The notes: generated from the sequence alone by a model not told the origin. Shown: positions 50,948 to 59,516, counted from the stretch's first letter. The stretch: DNA of 64,000 bases from a bacterium (GCA_009991595.1 JAACVK010000032.1:1-64000), one strand, 5' to 3'. Translations and numbers: made by a program.

Positions 50948-51727
50948 CTAGCTAATTATTCCTTCAAAAACAAGTTCGGGTTGGCCTTTTAGAAGGTAAT
51001 TAGAGCCAACGTGTCTTACTTGAAGGGTTCCGCCTGGGAAGTTGAAGCTTTTTTCCTTTTTACAGCCCAAAGCCAGGTAGGTTGCTAGTGCTGCGCTCCC
51101 GCAGCCGAGTGTTTCCGTGTCCACGCCGCGCTCAAAGGTGATTAGTTCTGAATTTCGATTCGAATACCAGCTCACATTGGCACCTTTGGGGCCTAAAAGA
51201 GGGTGGCTTCTTAGGTCCATATTCAGCGTAATTCGGTCTTGGATGGACCATTCGTCGTGATTGCCGAGCACAAGATGGGGAACGCCTGCATCTATTAAGG
51301 CTAGATGGCTCAGTCCTCGGTCGTTAAGTTCGTAAAGCTCTTCTTTCAATGTTGGGTCAATGGGGCGCTCTTTGACTTTCGAGGCCGGAAACAGCACTTG
51401 ATAGCTGTCTTCAGAGTCGCTTTGAACCTCGATTTCGCCAATTTGGCTCTGCCATGCGAGCTTTTTTTCAGAAAAGACGTCTTTTAAGAGCTTAGCCATA
51501 CATAATGATGCGTTGCCGCAGAACTCTCCTGTCGAGCCGTCGGAGTTACAGTATTGCCACGTCCAGCCTTTGGCGTCTTGCCAAAAGTAGACAAGGCCAT
51601 CGGCTCCAATGCCCAAATGGCGTTCGCATAGCTTGCGAACAAATCGAGTTGAGTTCTCTCCTGCCCTTGGCTTTGAGTTGACGAAAACAAAGTCGTTCCC
51701 GGTGGCTTGAAGCTTCCAGAATTTCAA
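50948..51727 (-). CDS. dapF: Diaminopimelate epimerase
   Basis: The 259-residue protein has FWKLQATGNDFV at the start, HLGIGADGLV, and the two catalytic cysteines: Cys70 in GEFCGNAS and Cys209 in TLGCGSAA. The first is usually followed by GNGARC and here by GNASLC, a mild change. It converts LL- to meso-diaminopimelate for peptidoglycan and lysine. It overlaps the LptM-like lipoprotein gene by four bases. Confidence 0.92.
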   Translation of the reverse strand: MKFWKLQATGNDFVFVNSKPRAGENSTRFVRKLCERHLGIGADGLVYFWQDAKGWTWQYCNSDGSTGEFCGNASLCMAKLLKDVFSEKKLAWQSQIGEIEVQSDSEDSYQVLFPASKVKERPIDPTLKEELYELNDRGLSHLALIDAGVPHLVLGNHDEWSIQDRITLNMDLRSHPLLGPKGANVSWYSNRNSELITFERGVDTETLGCGSAALATYLALGCKKEKSFNFPGGTLQVRHVGSNYLLKGQPELVFEGIIS

Positions 51728-51897
51728 TTTGAGTCTTCCTCGCCATCTTCGCTTTCAGCGTTTCGTAGATAACCCAATGGGCCGCTCTGCTCATGCTGTG
51801 CCTTTGGTGGTAACTTAACGCCGCATTGAGTTAATAATATCGTCATTACAATGATGACAATCAATGGCCGGAGTATGGTAGATCGAGAGTGTTGCAT
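51724..51897 (-). CDS. lptM: LptM-like small lipoprotein beside dapF
   Basis: From ATG 51897 the protein has 57 residues: a hydrophobic signal, lipobox LTQC, then CGVKLPPKAQ. This matches the LptM (YifL) pattern, a short lipoprotein with CG-K-P directly after the signal, which in E. coli also lies next to dapF and helps LptD maturation. An in-frame ATG at 51945 would add residues before the signal. Translation is coupled to dapF by a four-base overlap. The assignment rests on the motif and position. Confidence 0.7.
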   Translation of the reverse strand: MQHSRSTILRPLIVIIVMTILLTQCGVKLPPKAQHEQSGPLGYLRNAESEDGEEDSN

Positions 51898-51943
51898 GAT
51901 AAAGTTATTTTTAACATATCGGAATGTGGGGTAGAGGTCGATC

Positions 51944-52195
51944 ATGGCTGAGCAAGAAAATCAACTAACCGAATTGATTGAATATGTAGTTAAAGCGCTG
52001 GTGGATGTGCCAGATCAAGTTCGCGTTTCAGCGGTGCGTGGTGAACAAACCACTGTTATCGAGCTTCACGTTGCAAAAGAAGACTTAGGAAAAGTGATTG
52101 GTAAGCAGGGGCGAACAGCTCAGTCTTTAAGAACTCTTCTTAATGCCGCTTCTACTAAGATCAAGATTCGTTCCGTTCTCGAAATCATTGAGTAA
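51944..52195 (+). CDS. khpA: KH-domain RNA-binding protein KhpA
   Basis: The 83-residue protein is a single KH domain with the GxxG loop in LGKVIGKQGRTAQSLRTLL (residues 44-62). Length and layout match KhpA (YlqC), an RNA chaperone that pairs with KhpB in other bacteria. It is divergent from the lptM-dapF operon. Confidence 0.9.
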   Translation: MAEQENQLTELIEYVVKALVDVPDQVRVSAVRGEQTTVIELHVAKEDLGKVIGKQGRTAQSLRTLLNAASTKIKIRSVLEIIE

Positions 52196-52203
52196 CAACT
52201 TTC

Positions 52204-52491
52204 TTATTTCTTTTTAAAAAGTGCTTCGGCTGCGCTCAAATGCGTTTGGCTTTGTTCAGCTTGATGCCTTTCTTTTCCAGAAAGTCTAAAATAGTCGCAA
52301 AAGTTTGACTTCTCTTTTTCCATTACCTGTTCGCTAATGTGCTCTTTACACTCCCATTGGGAGCTAGGGTCGTAGAACTCACATAGGATACAAACTCTAA
52401 GGTCTTGGGTGCATTGAGAGCATTGATCTCTTCTGCCTAGCTTTGCGCCGGCTTCGAAGGGAATTTCTGTTTGGCATTTCGGACATTTCAC
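52204..52491 (-). CDS. Zinc-ribbon protein of unknown function
   Basis: The 95-residue protein has CPKC (3-6) and CSQC (24-27), then CILC (34-37), CK and CDYF cysteines, giving two possible zinc sites. The C-terminus is charged and helical. It overlaps the upstream gene by four bases. No family is recognised. Confidence 0.78.
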   Translation of the reverse strand: MKCPKCQTEIPFEAGAKLGRRDQCSQCTQDLRVCILCEFYDPSSQWECKEHISEQVMEKEKSNFCDYFRLSGKERHQAEQSQTHLSAAEALFKKK

Positions 52492-52895
52492 TTGGAGGGA
52501 CTCTTTTCCTTTAAGTTGTAATAGTGCCAGCCTTCAAAGCCCAGCACGGCTACTTTGTATGAGGCTGGGTTGGAGGGGTCTAAGTCGGCAATCTTCTCTC
52601 TTGAGAAAATGGCCTCCGTGTTAGAGCAAGGTTCTCCATTGGCGATAAAAATAAAGCGCGGAACAATATAGGTGGTGTCCTGCTCAATGGAGATGTCGAT
52701 TTGTTTTTTGTTGAAACAGTCTAAGGGAGTTCTGCCTGTGGCGAAAACCTCAATATAGGGGACGTTGTAGACCATCTCGACACTTTGTAGGTGAGGGGGG
52801 CGCTCCAAGCGTTCGGCAGGACTCATTTGAGCCAAACTAAAGAATGAGAAGAAAAGGGTGGTGATCAGGAATATTGAGCTTTGCACTTTGATCAT
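52488..52895 (-). CDS. Small exported protein downstream of a structured RNA
   Basis: The 135-residue protein has a signal peptide ending SLAQ. The mature part is beta-rich with two cysteines (DCFNKK and EPCSNT). No family is recognised. Its ATG lies only six bases after the T-run of the terminator at 52902-52933, leaving no room for a normal ribosome site, so expression may need read-through or a start within the leader. Confidence 0.75.
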   Translation of the reverse strand: MIKVQSSIFLITTLFFSFFSLAQMSPAERLERPPHLQSVEMVYNVPYIEVFATGRTPLDCFNKKQIDISIEQDTTYIVPRFIFIANGEPCSNTEAIFSREKIADLDPSNPASYKVAVLGFEGWHYYNLKEKSPSK

Positions 52896-52901
52896 TGTAA
52901 C

Positions 52902-52933
52902 AAAAAAAACCCCGGTTCATAACTGAACCGGGG
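52902..52933 (-). terminator. Strong intrinsic terminator
   Basis: On the minus strand CCCCGGTTCA-GTTA-TGAACCGGGG forms a perfect 10-bp stem followed by eight T (52902-52909). It must stop transcripts coming from above 52934 on the minus strand, where no protein gene lies for 230 bases. Confidence 0.93.
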
Positions 52934-53147
52934 TCGCCCCTACCCTCCCCCACCCGTAAAAACGGAGTGGGTGTCATCGATTTCTACCCCTAGAACCGAT
53001 GACTCTTCGGAAAATACGGCTCTAACGAGCGTCGCACAACTTAAATGGACTTAACCGTCGAGCACAACGCAGTGCGTTTAACTGCTTGCTTTTCATGCCT
53101 TTAGTTTTAATCGAGCGCTCTCCAACTGGCACTAGGAGCGGGTGCTG
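52902..53147 (-). ncRNA. Candidate structured small RNA or attenuator leader
   Basis: The stretch between the terminator and 53147 has no protein gene but contains several hairpins on the minus strand. One is CCCACTCCG/CGGGTGGG (around 52950-52972), another GTCATCGG-TTCTA with TAGAA-TCGATGAC (around 52972-53003), and others are GCTC/GAGC and GCAC/GTGC. It ends in the strong terminator. Either it is a stand-alone RNA of about 240 bases or the terminated leader of the gene at 52895. I find no match to tmRNA, RNase P RNA, SRP RNA or 6S RNA motifs. Confidence 0.5.
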
Positions 53148-53155
53148 ACTATACT
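53126..53155 (+). promoter_or_regulatory. Sigma-70-type promoter giving a leaderless transcript
   Basis: CTGGCA (53126-53131) and TATACT (53150-53155) are 18 bases apart. A start six bases after the -10 box falls at 53161, three bases before ATG 53164, and no ribosome site is present. The mRNA would be essentially leaderless. Confidence 0.6.
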
Positions 53156-53163
53156 CGCCCATC

Positions 53164-54585
53164 ATGATGGAAACCGATCCGAATAGACAGTGGTTTGTAT
53201 ACGATAGGGAGCGCGAGCAGGGTCCCTACAGCGAGCTTGAATTAAAACTAAAAATTGAATCAGGTGAATTTAGTTCTGAAGCCTATGTTTACACAGAGGG
53301 AATGCCTGACTGGGCGCTTATTTCCGATACAGAAGTCTTACAAGAGAAAGAGCTTAAGGAGTCTAAAGAGCAAGCTTTTGTTCCCTCTCAAAGCGTTACT
53401 GGGCATTCTGATGTTGAGCGATTGGGGGCTGAAGGGCCAAGCCCATCGGAATCCTCGGGTCATGCAGCTGAAAAAACTTTGATTCAAAAAGCTCCCGAAG
53501 ATGTGAAGCTGAAAAAAGCTTCGTCTTCTAAAAAGACAACTATGTCTAAACTTACAAAGGCGGCCATTGTTTTATTAACTATAGGTTGCTTAGGAATTGT
53601 TTCCTATTTTTACTCTCCGGCGATTGGTCTCTACGTGCAAAAGGCTAAAACTTTAGTGCTGGGATCACTTCAACAAGATGTTTCAGGAGAGAGTTCTGAA
53701 GTGCAGCAAGATAGATCAAAGTCTGCATGGTCTCACTTTGAAAGCTTTCGATCGGAATCTAATAGAAATTCACCTGCCTTTATGGTGGAGGTAAGCAAAG
53801 TTGATCGAAGTTATCCATTGGTTAGAGGGGCTATTTCTTCTCTTTTAAAAATAACCGAAGTGGATGTGGCCATCTTTCCAGACTCAGAAAAGAATTTGAT
53901 GGCTGTTCCTGCTCTTTGGCGAGTGAAGGTTCCTGTGTTTGAAGGTTATTTTGTTATAGGACCTTTAAAATTGAATAAGTCTGAAGAGCTTCCTCCCGGT
54001 CGTTGGGTTGTGATGGCGGCGAATGCAGGTGTTTTCTTGGGAGAGGCTACTTTTGAGGTAGGTGATTGGCCCTCTCAGCCTGAGTTGGTTCTTTATCGCG
54101 AAAAAATTTCCGCAGAGACTCAAGGCTTAGCTGCAAAAGAGATTGAGATTCTTCAGGCCAAGGTTAAAGAATTTGAAGCGGCCGCTAGCCAACTGAGGCA
54201 GAATACAAAGCACGCAGAGGCGGGCAAGAAAAATAGGAATGCTTGGTTGGTCTTTTACGATAAGTGGCGCACTAAGATTGAGCTTGCGGTTGAAGATCAA
54301 AAGAAAGTTTTGGCGGGACCTATGTTTTATGCTCAAAACCAGACTCAGCTTTACAATGCTCTCAATGATCTCTCTAAAGTTGGAGCTAATCTTGAGCTAC
54401 TTTCTGTTGGGGGCCCCCGTAAGCTACAGTCTGAGTCGCTTATATCGGTAAAAGAAATTTGGCCTAGTTTTAGTCGCTCTGAGAGAGAGCTCTATGCTAC
54501 AGTTGAGAAGTTGAAAGTGAGTCCTCAGGTGGCACCGCTTTCTATTGATCGAGAAATTGTAAGATTGCAGCTTTTGGAGAAATAG
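53164..54585 (+). CDS. GYF_2 (DUF4339) domain membrane protein
   Basis: Residues 4-55 form a GYF_2-type domain: WFVYDREREQGPYSELELK, then VYTEGMPDWALI. After an acidic linker and a lysine-rich stretch comes one membrane helix (about 138-160, AIVLLTIGCLGIVSYF) and an exported or membrane-proximal domain of about 300 residues ending in coiled-coil sequence. GYF_2 domains bind partner proteins. ATG 53164 or 53167 is the start; the promoter leaves no ribosome site. The next gene overlaps its stop by one base. Confidence 0.78.
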   Translation: MMETDPNRQWFVYDREREQGPYSELELKLKIESGEFSSEAYVYTEGMPDWALISDTEVLQEKELKESKEQAFVPSQSVTGHSDVERLGAEGPSPSESSGHAAEKTLIQKAPEDVKLKKASSSKKTTMSKLTKAAIVLLTIGCLGIVSYFYSPAIGLYVQKAKTLVLGSLQQDVSGESSEVQQDRSKSAWSHFESFRSESNRNSPAFMVEVSKVDRSYPLVRGAISSLLKITEVDVAIFPDSEKNLMAVPALWRVKVPVFEGYFVIGPLKLNKSEELPPGRWVVMAANAGVFLGEATFEVGDWPSQPELVLYREKISAETQGLAAKEIEILQAKVKEFEAAASQLRQNTKHAEAGKKNRNAWLVFYDKWRTKIELAVEDQKKVLAGPMFYAQNQTQLYNALNDLSKVGANLELLSVGGPRKLQSESLISVKEIWPSFSRSERELYATVEKLKVSPQVAPLSIDREIVRLQLLEK

Positions 54586-55634
54586 TGGCAAAAAAAATAG
54601 AAATTCATAACTTTGAAACCGTCGTTGTTGGCTCGGGTCCATCTGGACTTATTGAATTGTCTAAGATTGAAAACTTAGACAACGTTTGTGTTCTGGAGTC
54701 GGAAGATCGTCCCTTGGGGCGTCTTGCCCAGGGCTCTTTGCATCTGTTGAAGAACCCGAAAACAATTGCTCCGGATCTTTCTTCTTCGCTCATTAAGTGG
54801 GAGCGAGAGTGGGTGCCGGCTTCTGGGTTTAAATTCGATGCGAGATTGTGGGCTCAAAGTGTGCCTCAATGGCAACATTATATCGGCGAGAGTTTTTCAT
54901 TTGTTTCAGAACCGCCCGTGGATGAATTTCAATTAGAAAAAATTCGTTTCTCGTCTCCCGTTAGTGAAGTGCAAGTAGCTGAAGATGGGTGGACTCTTCA
55001 GTCTCTGGATGCTGTCTATAATTGCAAAAAATTAATCTGGGCTGCGGGCTTAGAGTCTTTTCAAAATGCCTATGGAAAAGAGGCTGCTCGAGACTTCCAG
55101 GTTCCAAACCCAAATTACAATGCAGATGCCCGGGAAACTATGGGTGGAATTGCACTTAATTGGAGCTTTGCTGAAAAGGCCCCAGAGTTAAACGCAGATC
55201 TTCCTGTTGGAAATCTTATGCTTCTACCGGTGAAGCATAATAAGCTTTATTATCTAGCTGTAGTTACGGTGGAACGTGCAAAGGCTTTGCACGTTAAATC
55301 TTTAACTTATTTGCCGGATGATATGCTCAAGCAGCCGAAAGAAATTCTTTCTTATCAAAAGTCACTTCGCCGAGTTCTTAAAAGTCTTTTTGTGGAATCT
55401 GGTGATTTAAAGCATAGAGAAGTGATGATTCAATCTTCGAAGCTTTGTGGACATGGTTTAGGAATGCCTTGGGTTCTTGCTGACGAAAAAGAGGGAATTC
55501 GTTTCGTCGGGGATGAAGCTTTGTCGGCGGTGAGTTCCTCTCAGACCGGGATTTCTTCATTTGGTGAAGTTGATAGCAGTGATGAAGTGGATAAAGCTCA
55601 AACACTTTGTAACAATGAACCGCTAAGCTTATAA
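54585..55634 (+). CDS. FAD-dependent oxidoreductase-like protein
   Basis: The 349-residue protein starts at GTG 54585. Near the N-terminus is a Rossmann motif TVVVGSGPSGL (residues 12-22) followed by an acidic end of the second strand (VLESEDRP), a classical dinucleotide site. A further KLIWAAGLE segment near residue 149 resembles the second flavin motif. The C-terminal part carries VGDEALSAV, like the FAD-contacting GD motif. The rest does not match a recognised subfamily. Its stop-start overlap with the GYF gene suggests a shared role. Confidence 0.6.
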   Translation: MAKKIEIHNFETVVVGSGPSGLIELSKIENLDNVCVLESEDRPLGRLAQGSLHLLKNPKTIAPDLSSSLIKWEREWVPASGFKFDARLWAQSVPQWQHYIGESFSFVSEPPVDEFQLEKIRFSSPVSEVQVAEDGWTLQSLDAVYNCKKLIWAAGLESFQNAYGKEAARDFQVPNPNYNADARETMGGIALNWSFAEKAPELNADLPVGNLMLLPVKHNKLYYLAVVTVERAKALHVKSLTYLPDDMLKQPKEILSYQKSLRRVLKSLFVESGDLKHREVMIQSSKLCGHGLGMPWVLADEKEGIRFVGDEALSAVSSSQTGISSFGEVDSSDEVDKAQTLCNNEPLSL

Positions 55635-55657
55635 ACTTCTTCTCTTTGTTTGCGAAT

Positions 55658-55680
55658 ACTTTACCAACGGGTAAAGTTTT
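55658..55680 (+). terminator. Intrinsic terminator after the flavoprotein gene
   Basis: ACTTTACC-AACG-GGTAAAGT (55658-55677) is a perfect eight-pair stem with a four-base loop, followed by TTT. It stands about 25 bases after the stop at 55634. Confidence 0.55.
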
Positions 55681-55700
55681 AGTGGAGGGAGAATTGTTGA

Positions 55701-55997
55701 ATGAAAATATTTGTAGCTATTCTTTTCACTGTTTCGTTTTCGACTCTATCAGTTTTTGCTTTTGAATCCGTAGAGGTTCGTGGCTATGGTTTTGCACGTT
55801 CTACTGGAGAGTCAATCGCATGTGGTCAGGCGGAAGACTTAGCTGAGTTAGATTTGCGCAGAGAGTGTGAAACAAAGGGGACGGGCGCTCGCTTGACTAG
55901 CTATCAGGTTGATCCATGTCTATGTGTGCGTTCAGATGTTGGAAGTTTGATGTTTGATTGTGAATCTTGGTCTGAAGGCCTTTGTTCTGTTGAGTAA
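55701..55997 (+). CDS. Small exported cysteine-rich protein
   Basis: The 98-residue protein has a signal peptide (ending SVFAF) and seven cysteines in the mature part, including CLC and CESWSEGLC, so it is likely disulfide-stabilised in the periplasm. GGAGGGAG lies just before the start. No family is recognised. Confidence 0.75.
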   Translation: MKIFVAILFTVSFSTLSVFAFESVEVRGYGFARSTGESIACGQAEDLAELDLRRECETKGTGARLTSYQVDPCLCVRSDVGSLMFDCESWSEGLCSVE

Positions 55998-56175
55998 GTT
56001 TCTAGTTTGATCATAGGGTCATTAGTCTTTCATTACTTCGCTGTGGCCCTAAGTTAATGTTTTTTCAGCTCGCTGAGTGTCAATGCATTGACCGACGCAC
56101 TGGTTCTTCGACTTTGTGAAGATTTGTTTAAGTCTAATGTGCTCTCTTCCGAAGAGAAGACATAAGGAGATACTT

Positions 56176-56625
56176 ATGTCTGATAAGGATAATCTGATTA
56201 AATTTTCGGAGCGGGTAAAGCAGAAGCAGTCGGATCTTCGTCGCGAATATGAGCGATTTTTGTTTAATAAGATTCTAGGTTGTTACACCGTCATCGAGAA
56301 GCTTGGTATTAAGCCAATCGAAATCAATGATATCTCTAAGTCAGGCAGTAGCTTTAGCATGAACACTCAGCAAGGCTCCTTTGAGGTTGGGGAAAAGTTA
56401 GATCTTCGTTTCTATTTTTCGAACAAAAGCTTTCTTTCTTGCCATGTGAAAATCACTCGTGCTGCAAAGGTGGAGACTAATTTTGGTCCGGTCTGGCAAT
56501 ACGGTTGCACATTCGACAAGAAGGTTCAGTCTTATGATGCCATTAAGAAGTTTGTCGACTTCATCGAAGCTTTTTCGGAGCACGCAAAAGAAGACAAGGG
56601 CGATAGCCCCGTCCTATATTTCTAG
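56176..56625 (+). CDS. PilZ-like domain protein lacking the c-di-GMP RxxxR motif
   Basis: ATG 56176 has AAGGAGA upstream; a frame from 56116 is rejected. The 149-residue protein has a helical head, then the PilZ (D/N)xSxxG-type NDISKSGSSF and FEVGEKLDLRFYF strands. The upstream RxxxR that contacts c-di-GMP is not present (LGIKPIEIND precedes the motif). It may therefore be a non-binding PilZ-fold partner. It is convergent with a methyltransferase gene. Confidence 0.7.
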   Translation: MSDKDNLIKFSERVKQKQSDLRREYERFLFNKILGCYTVIEKLGIKPIEINDISKSGSSFSMNTQQGSFEVGEKLDLRFYFSNKSFLSCHVKITRAAKVETNFGPVWQYGCTFDKKVQSYDAIKKFVDFIEAFSEHAKEDKGDSPVLYF

Positions 56626-56626
56626 A

Positions 56627-57235
56627 TTACAAAGTTTTGTCGAAAAGAAATAGGCGCTCTCTGCCTCCTGGTATGAGCGAAGTCTCAAGCAGTTTAGAGG
56701 AATAGCTACGAAAAAAGTCTGTTAGGCTTTCATCATTAAATCGGCTGGGCATATTTCCAGTGCCAGGGTCCGTGAGTTTTGAAGAGATTTTCTTTAGAAG
56801 TGGGTTCTTCGTTTGGGCCAAGTTCCTAATTGGCTCAGCAATCAGAACATATCTATTAGAACACATAAACATTTTTTCAACGATGGCTTCGTGGTGCGGA
56901 ATAAATTGGTAGAGCCCAGCTTGCATCACAACCATGTCGAAATCCTCTTTTGGGAGTTCATCCTGGAGAAGGTTAAAGAGCCTTACATCTAATCCTCTTC
57001 TTTTTCCTTTCTCAATGAATTGAGGGCTGATGTCTAGGCCGGTGTAGTGCCCTTGTTCTAGATAGTTTTTGAGCCTTGCAGGGCCACAACAGAGCTCAAG
57101 GGTTCTAGAGTTGCTGGGAATCTTATGAGCCAAACTCTTAAAGCGAGAGAAATAAGTGCTGGGCCCATAAAGGAGTATCATGATCGCATCGTAAATTAAG
57201 GGGTGTTTGTAGATTACACTTTGTTTTTTGCTCAC
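56627..57235 (-). CDS. Class I SAM-dependent methyltransferase
   Basis: The 202-residue protein has motif I LELCCGPARLKNYL (residues 47-60), GLDISPQFIEKG (the acidic ribose-binding strand) and DFDMVVMQAGLYQF (motif IV). Its substrate is unknown. The gene is convergent with the PilZ gene, one base away. Confidence 0.85.
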   Translation of the reverse strand: MSKKQSVIYKHPLIYDAIMILLYGPSTYFSRFKSLAHKIPSNSRTLELCCGPARLKNYLEQGHYTGLDISPQFIEKGKRRGLDVRLFNLLQDELPKEDFDMVVMQAGLYQFIPHHEAIVEKMFMCSNRYVLIAEPIRNLAQTKNPLLKKISSKLTDPGTGNMPSRFNDESLTDFFRSYSSKLLETSLIPGGRERLFLFDKTL

Positions 57236-57371
57236 GATTTTGAAAACCTACTTTTAGCGATGGGCTCCATCAAGTGCATAGCTGGGGGGCTCAGCCGTGT
57301 GTGGAGCTGTCCTTTGGGGGTATTTAAGTGTTTGTTTTTATGACCGGATGTGGACATCTCGAACTTAGATG

Positions 57372-57400
57372 TTGACGCATCGCATTAGCTTTGCTATCTT
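57372..57400 (+). promoter_or_regulatory. Sigma-70 promoter of the 57454 gene
   Basis: TTGACG (57372-57377) and TATCTT (57395-57400) are exactly 17 bases apart. The start would be near 57407, 47 bases before ATG 57454. The -35 box is strong and the -10 is moderate. Confidence 0.6.
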
Positions 57401-57453
57401 CTTTTCATCCTTGTAGAGGTTGTGTTGTGCAAGAAAAGCGGAGTTGAACTTGA

Positions 57454-57717
57454 ATGATGGATAATAAAATTGTCTCCTTTGAAACCCTCAAAAAACGTCA
57501 GCAAGAGCGCAAGCTCTATACCCGTTGGCTAGATTATTACGGCCAACAAAAACACGAAGATTTATTAGAAGCACTCGTCTTTGAGCATGAAAATGGTTTT
57601 CCCATGCGCTCAAGTTCCGATGCTATTGATCAGCTTAGACATAAGGCCCTTGTGGAAGTTCTCAACGATAGAGCGCAAACAGAGTTTTTGCGAAGCTTCC
57701 TAAAAGGGATTTTGTAA
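57454..57717 (+). CDS. Small conserved-looking cytoplasmic protein
   Basis: The 87-residue protein is charged and helical with no signal peptide, beginning MMDNKIVSFETLKKRQQ and ending FLRSFLKGIL. ATG 57454 or 57457 is possible; GGAG lies about 12 bases upstream. It has a good promoter of its own. No family is recognised. Confidence 0.7.
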   Translation: MMDNKIVSFETLKKRQQERKLYTRWLDYYGQQKHEDLLEALVFEHENGFPMRSSSDAIDQLRHKALVEVLNDRAQTEFLRSFLKGIL

Positions 57718-57838
57718 CTCGGCCTGGCTTAGCCTTGAGCTAACAGGTCGAGGATTCTATTCAGTTGCCTTCTCCCGAATTTAGAAAATAGTTTCTGAAC
57801 TGGGGAGAGGGCGATAACAATTTTTTTAGGAGCCTAGA

Positions 57839-58333
57839 ATGGTGAATAAATTTTTCGTTTTCATAGCCGCAGGTTCGGCTCTTTCTTTCAACCCATCAGC
57901 ATTGTCTGCTGAAGCTGCACCAAAATGGACGCCTGCTACCTCTATTCAGCGTTTGGCTGTGAGTGAGATCACACAAGAGCATAGTGAAAATGACTGTGCT
58001 GACTTTGGCCTGTCCGAGGATTCGACGATGACCATTGTAAATTTAGACACCATGATTTTGTTACGCATCGATGGAACTCCCACTACGTGGAGGTATTCCG
58101 AGGTGAAGAGTAAAAAAGGTCTCTATCACTTTGGCCACGGCAGCACCTTAGGTGATAGCGATTATTATAGTTACGCTCTAGATTTAGAAAAATCTGAGCT
58201 GAGTTTACACCAAACTGTTTCTATCATGCGTGGACTCAATGATCGCGACATCAAAGCTTCAACATGCACAGTGAGATTCTCAAATCTTGAAAAGCGAAAC
58301 AGGCTCTCTTCAGGATCGCGAATCACCAGATGA
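57839..58333 (+). CDS. Small exported protein of unknown function
   Basis: The 164-residue protein has a signal peptide (VFIAAGSALSFNPSALSAEA) and an acidic beta-rich mature part with two cysteines. The start ATG 57839 has TTAGGAG upstream. No family is recognised. Confidence 0.75.
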   Translation: MVNKFFVFIAAGSALSFNPSALSAEAAPKWTPATSIQRLAVSEITQEHSENDCADFGLSEDSTMTIVNLDTMILLRIDGTPTTWRYSEVKSKKGLYHFGHGSTLGDSDYYSYALDLEKSELSLHQTVSIMRGLNDRDIKASTCTVRFSNLEKRNRLSSGSRITR

Positions 58334-58339
58334 TTTGCT

Positions 58340-59485
58340 TTACCTTCGGTCAAAAATCTCTTTTGAGATAATCAACCGTTGAATTTGGCTAGTGCCTTCG
58401 TAGATTTGGAAAATCTTAGAATCACGATATAGCTTCTCAACTGGATACTCAGTGCTGTAGCCGTAGCCGCCGTGGACTTGAACGGCGTCGGTGCAAACTT
58501 TGTTGCACATGTCGGCAGCAAATGCCTTGGCCATGGCGGCATACATGGTGTTTCTACGGCCCTGGTCGATTTCAAAAGCAGACTTCCAAACCATTAGTCG
58601 AGCGGCTTCAATGTTCATGGCCATTTCGGCAATCATAAAACTTACAGCTTGGTGTTTGGCGATGGGCACTCCAAAAGTTTTTCTTTCGGTCGAATATTTT
58701 ACAGACTCTTGATAAGCCGCACGCGCAACACCTACAGCTCCGGCAGCAACAGGAGGGCGAGTGTGATCAAAGGCGGTCATTGCAATTTTAAAGCCTTGGC
58801 CTTCTTCGCCAAGACGATATTTTTCAGGAACCTTTACGTTTGTGAAGCTAATGCCTCGAGTGTCCGAGCAGCGTTGGCCTAAATTGATTTCCTTTTTTCC
58901 AACTTCAAGGCCTTCCGAGTTGGCTGGAACGATAAATCCAGTCATTCCTTTTACGCCTTTTGATTTGTCGGTGTAGGCCAATACAAAAAACCAGTTTGCA
59001 ACGGAGGCATTGGTGATCCACATCTTTGCGCCATTAATAATGTAGTCGTTACCCTTTTTCTCAGCGGTAGTCTTAATTCCTTGAACATCGGAGCCAGCAG
59101 CGGGTTCTGTAACACCGTAGGCCGCCAGCAAGGGCTCTTGGGTCATGGGCTCGAGGAATTCTTTCTTTTGTTCGTCATTTCCGGCAACAATCAAAGGAGC
59201 TTGGGCTAAGCCATTGGCTTCAAGTGCAGTATACATTCCGCTGCAAAAGCTAGAGAGTTCTTCGGCAATAATACAGCCATCGAGAACGCCTAGACCTAAG
59301 CCGCCAAACTTTTCTTCAATGTGAGTGTTCATAAGGCCCACTTCGTGAGCTTTTTTGATGATGTCCATGGGGTATTCCATGGTTTCGTCGTGATGCTTAA
59401 CTTTGGGAGCCATTTCGTTTTGACCGAATTGTTTAGCAAGATCTTGAAGGGCCTTTTGTTCGTCAGAAAGTTCTAAGTTAATCAT
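58340..59485 (-). CDS. Acyl-CoA dehydrogenase
   Basis: The 381-residue protein has [16 protein letters not shown] and [10 protein letters not shown] (flavin and substrate region), [13 protein letters not shown], and [21 protein letters not shown]. The catalytic base is the glutamate of [10 protein letters not shown] near the C-terminus, as in short- and medium-chain enzymes. It oxidises acyl-CoA to enoyl-CoA, passing electrons to ETF. No other beta-oxidation gene lies in the window. Confidence 0.95.
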   Translation of the reverse strand: MINLELSDEQKALQDLAKQFGQNEMAPKVKHHDETMEYPMDIIKKAHEVGLMNTHIEEKFGGLGLGVLDGCIIAEELSSFCSGMYTALEANGLAQAPLIVAGNDEQKKEFLEPMTQEPLLAAYGVTEPAAGSDVQGIKTTAEKKGNDYIINGAKMWITNASVANWFFVLAYTDKSKGVKGMTGFIVPANSEGLEVGKKEINLGQRCSDTRGISFTNVKVPEKYRLGEEGQGFKIAMTAFDHTRPPVAAGAVGVARAAYQESVKYSTERKTFGVPIAKHQAVSFMIAEMAMNIEAARLMVWKSAFEIDQGRRNTMYAAMAKAFAADMCNKVCTDAVQVHGGYGYSTEYPVEKLYRDSKIFQIYEGTSQIQRLIISKEIFDRR

Positions 59486-59516
59486 GTCGCTATTGAAGCA
59501 CTAAATAAGGAGGCTT

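Noticed and set aside
52934-53147. tmRNA, RNase P RNA, SRP RNA, 6S RNA or GEMM c-di-GMP riboswitch
   Set aside because: None of their hallmark strings or end pairings can be found on either strand; the element is listed only as an unassigned structured RNA.
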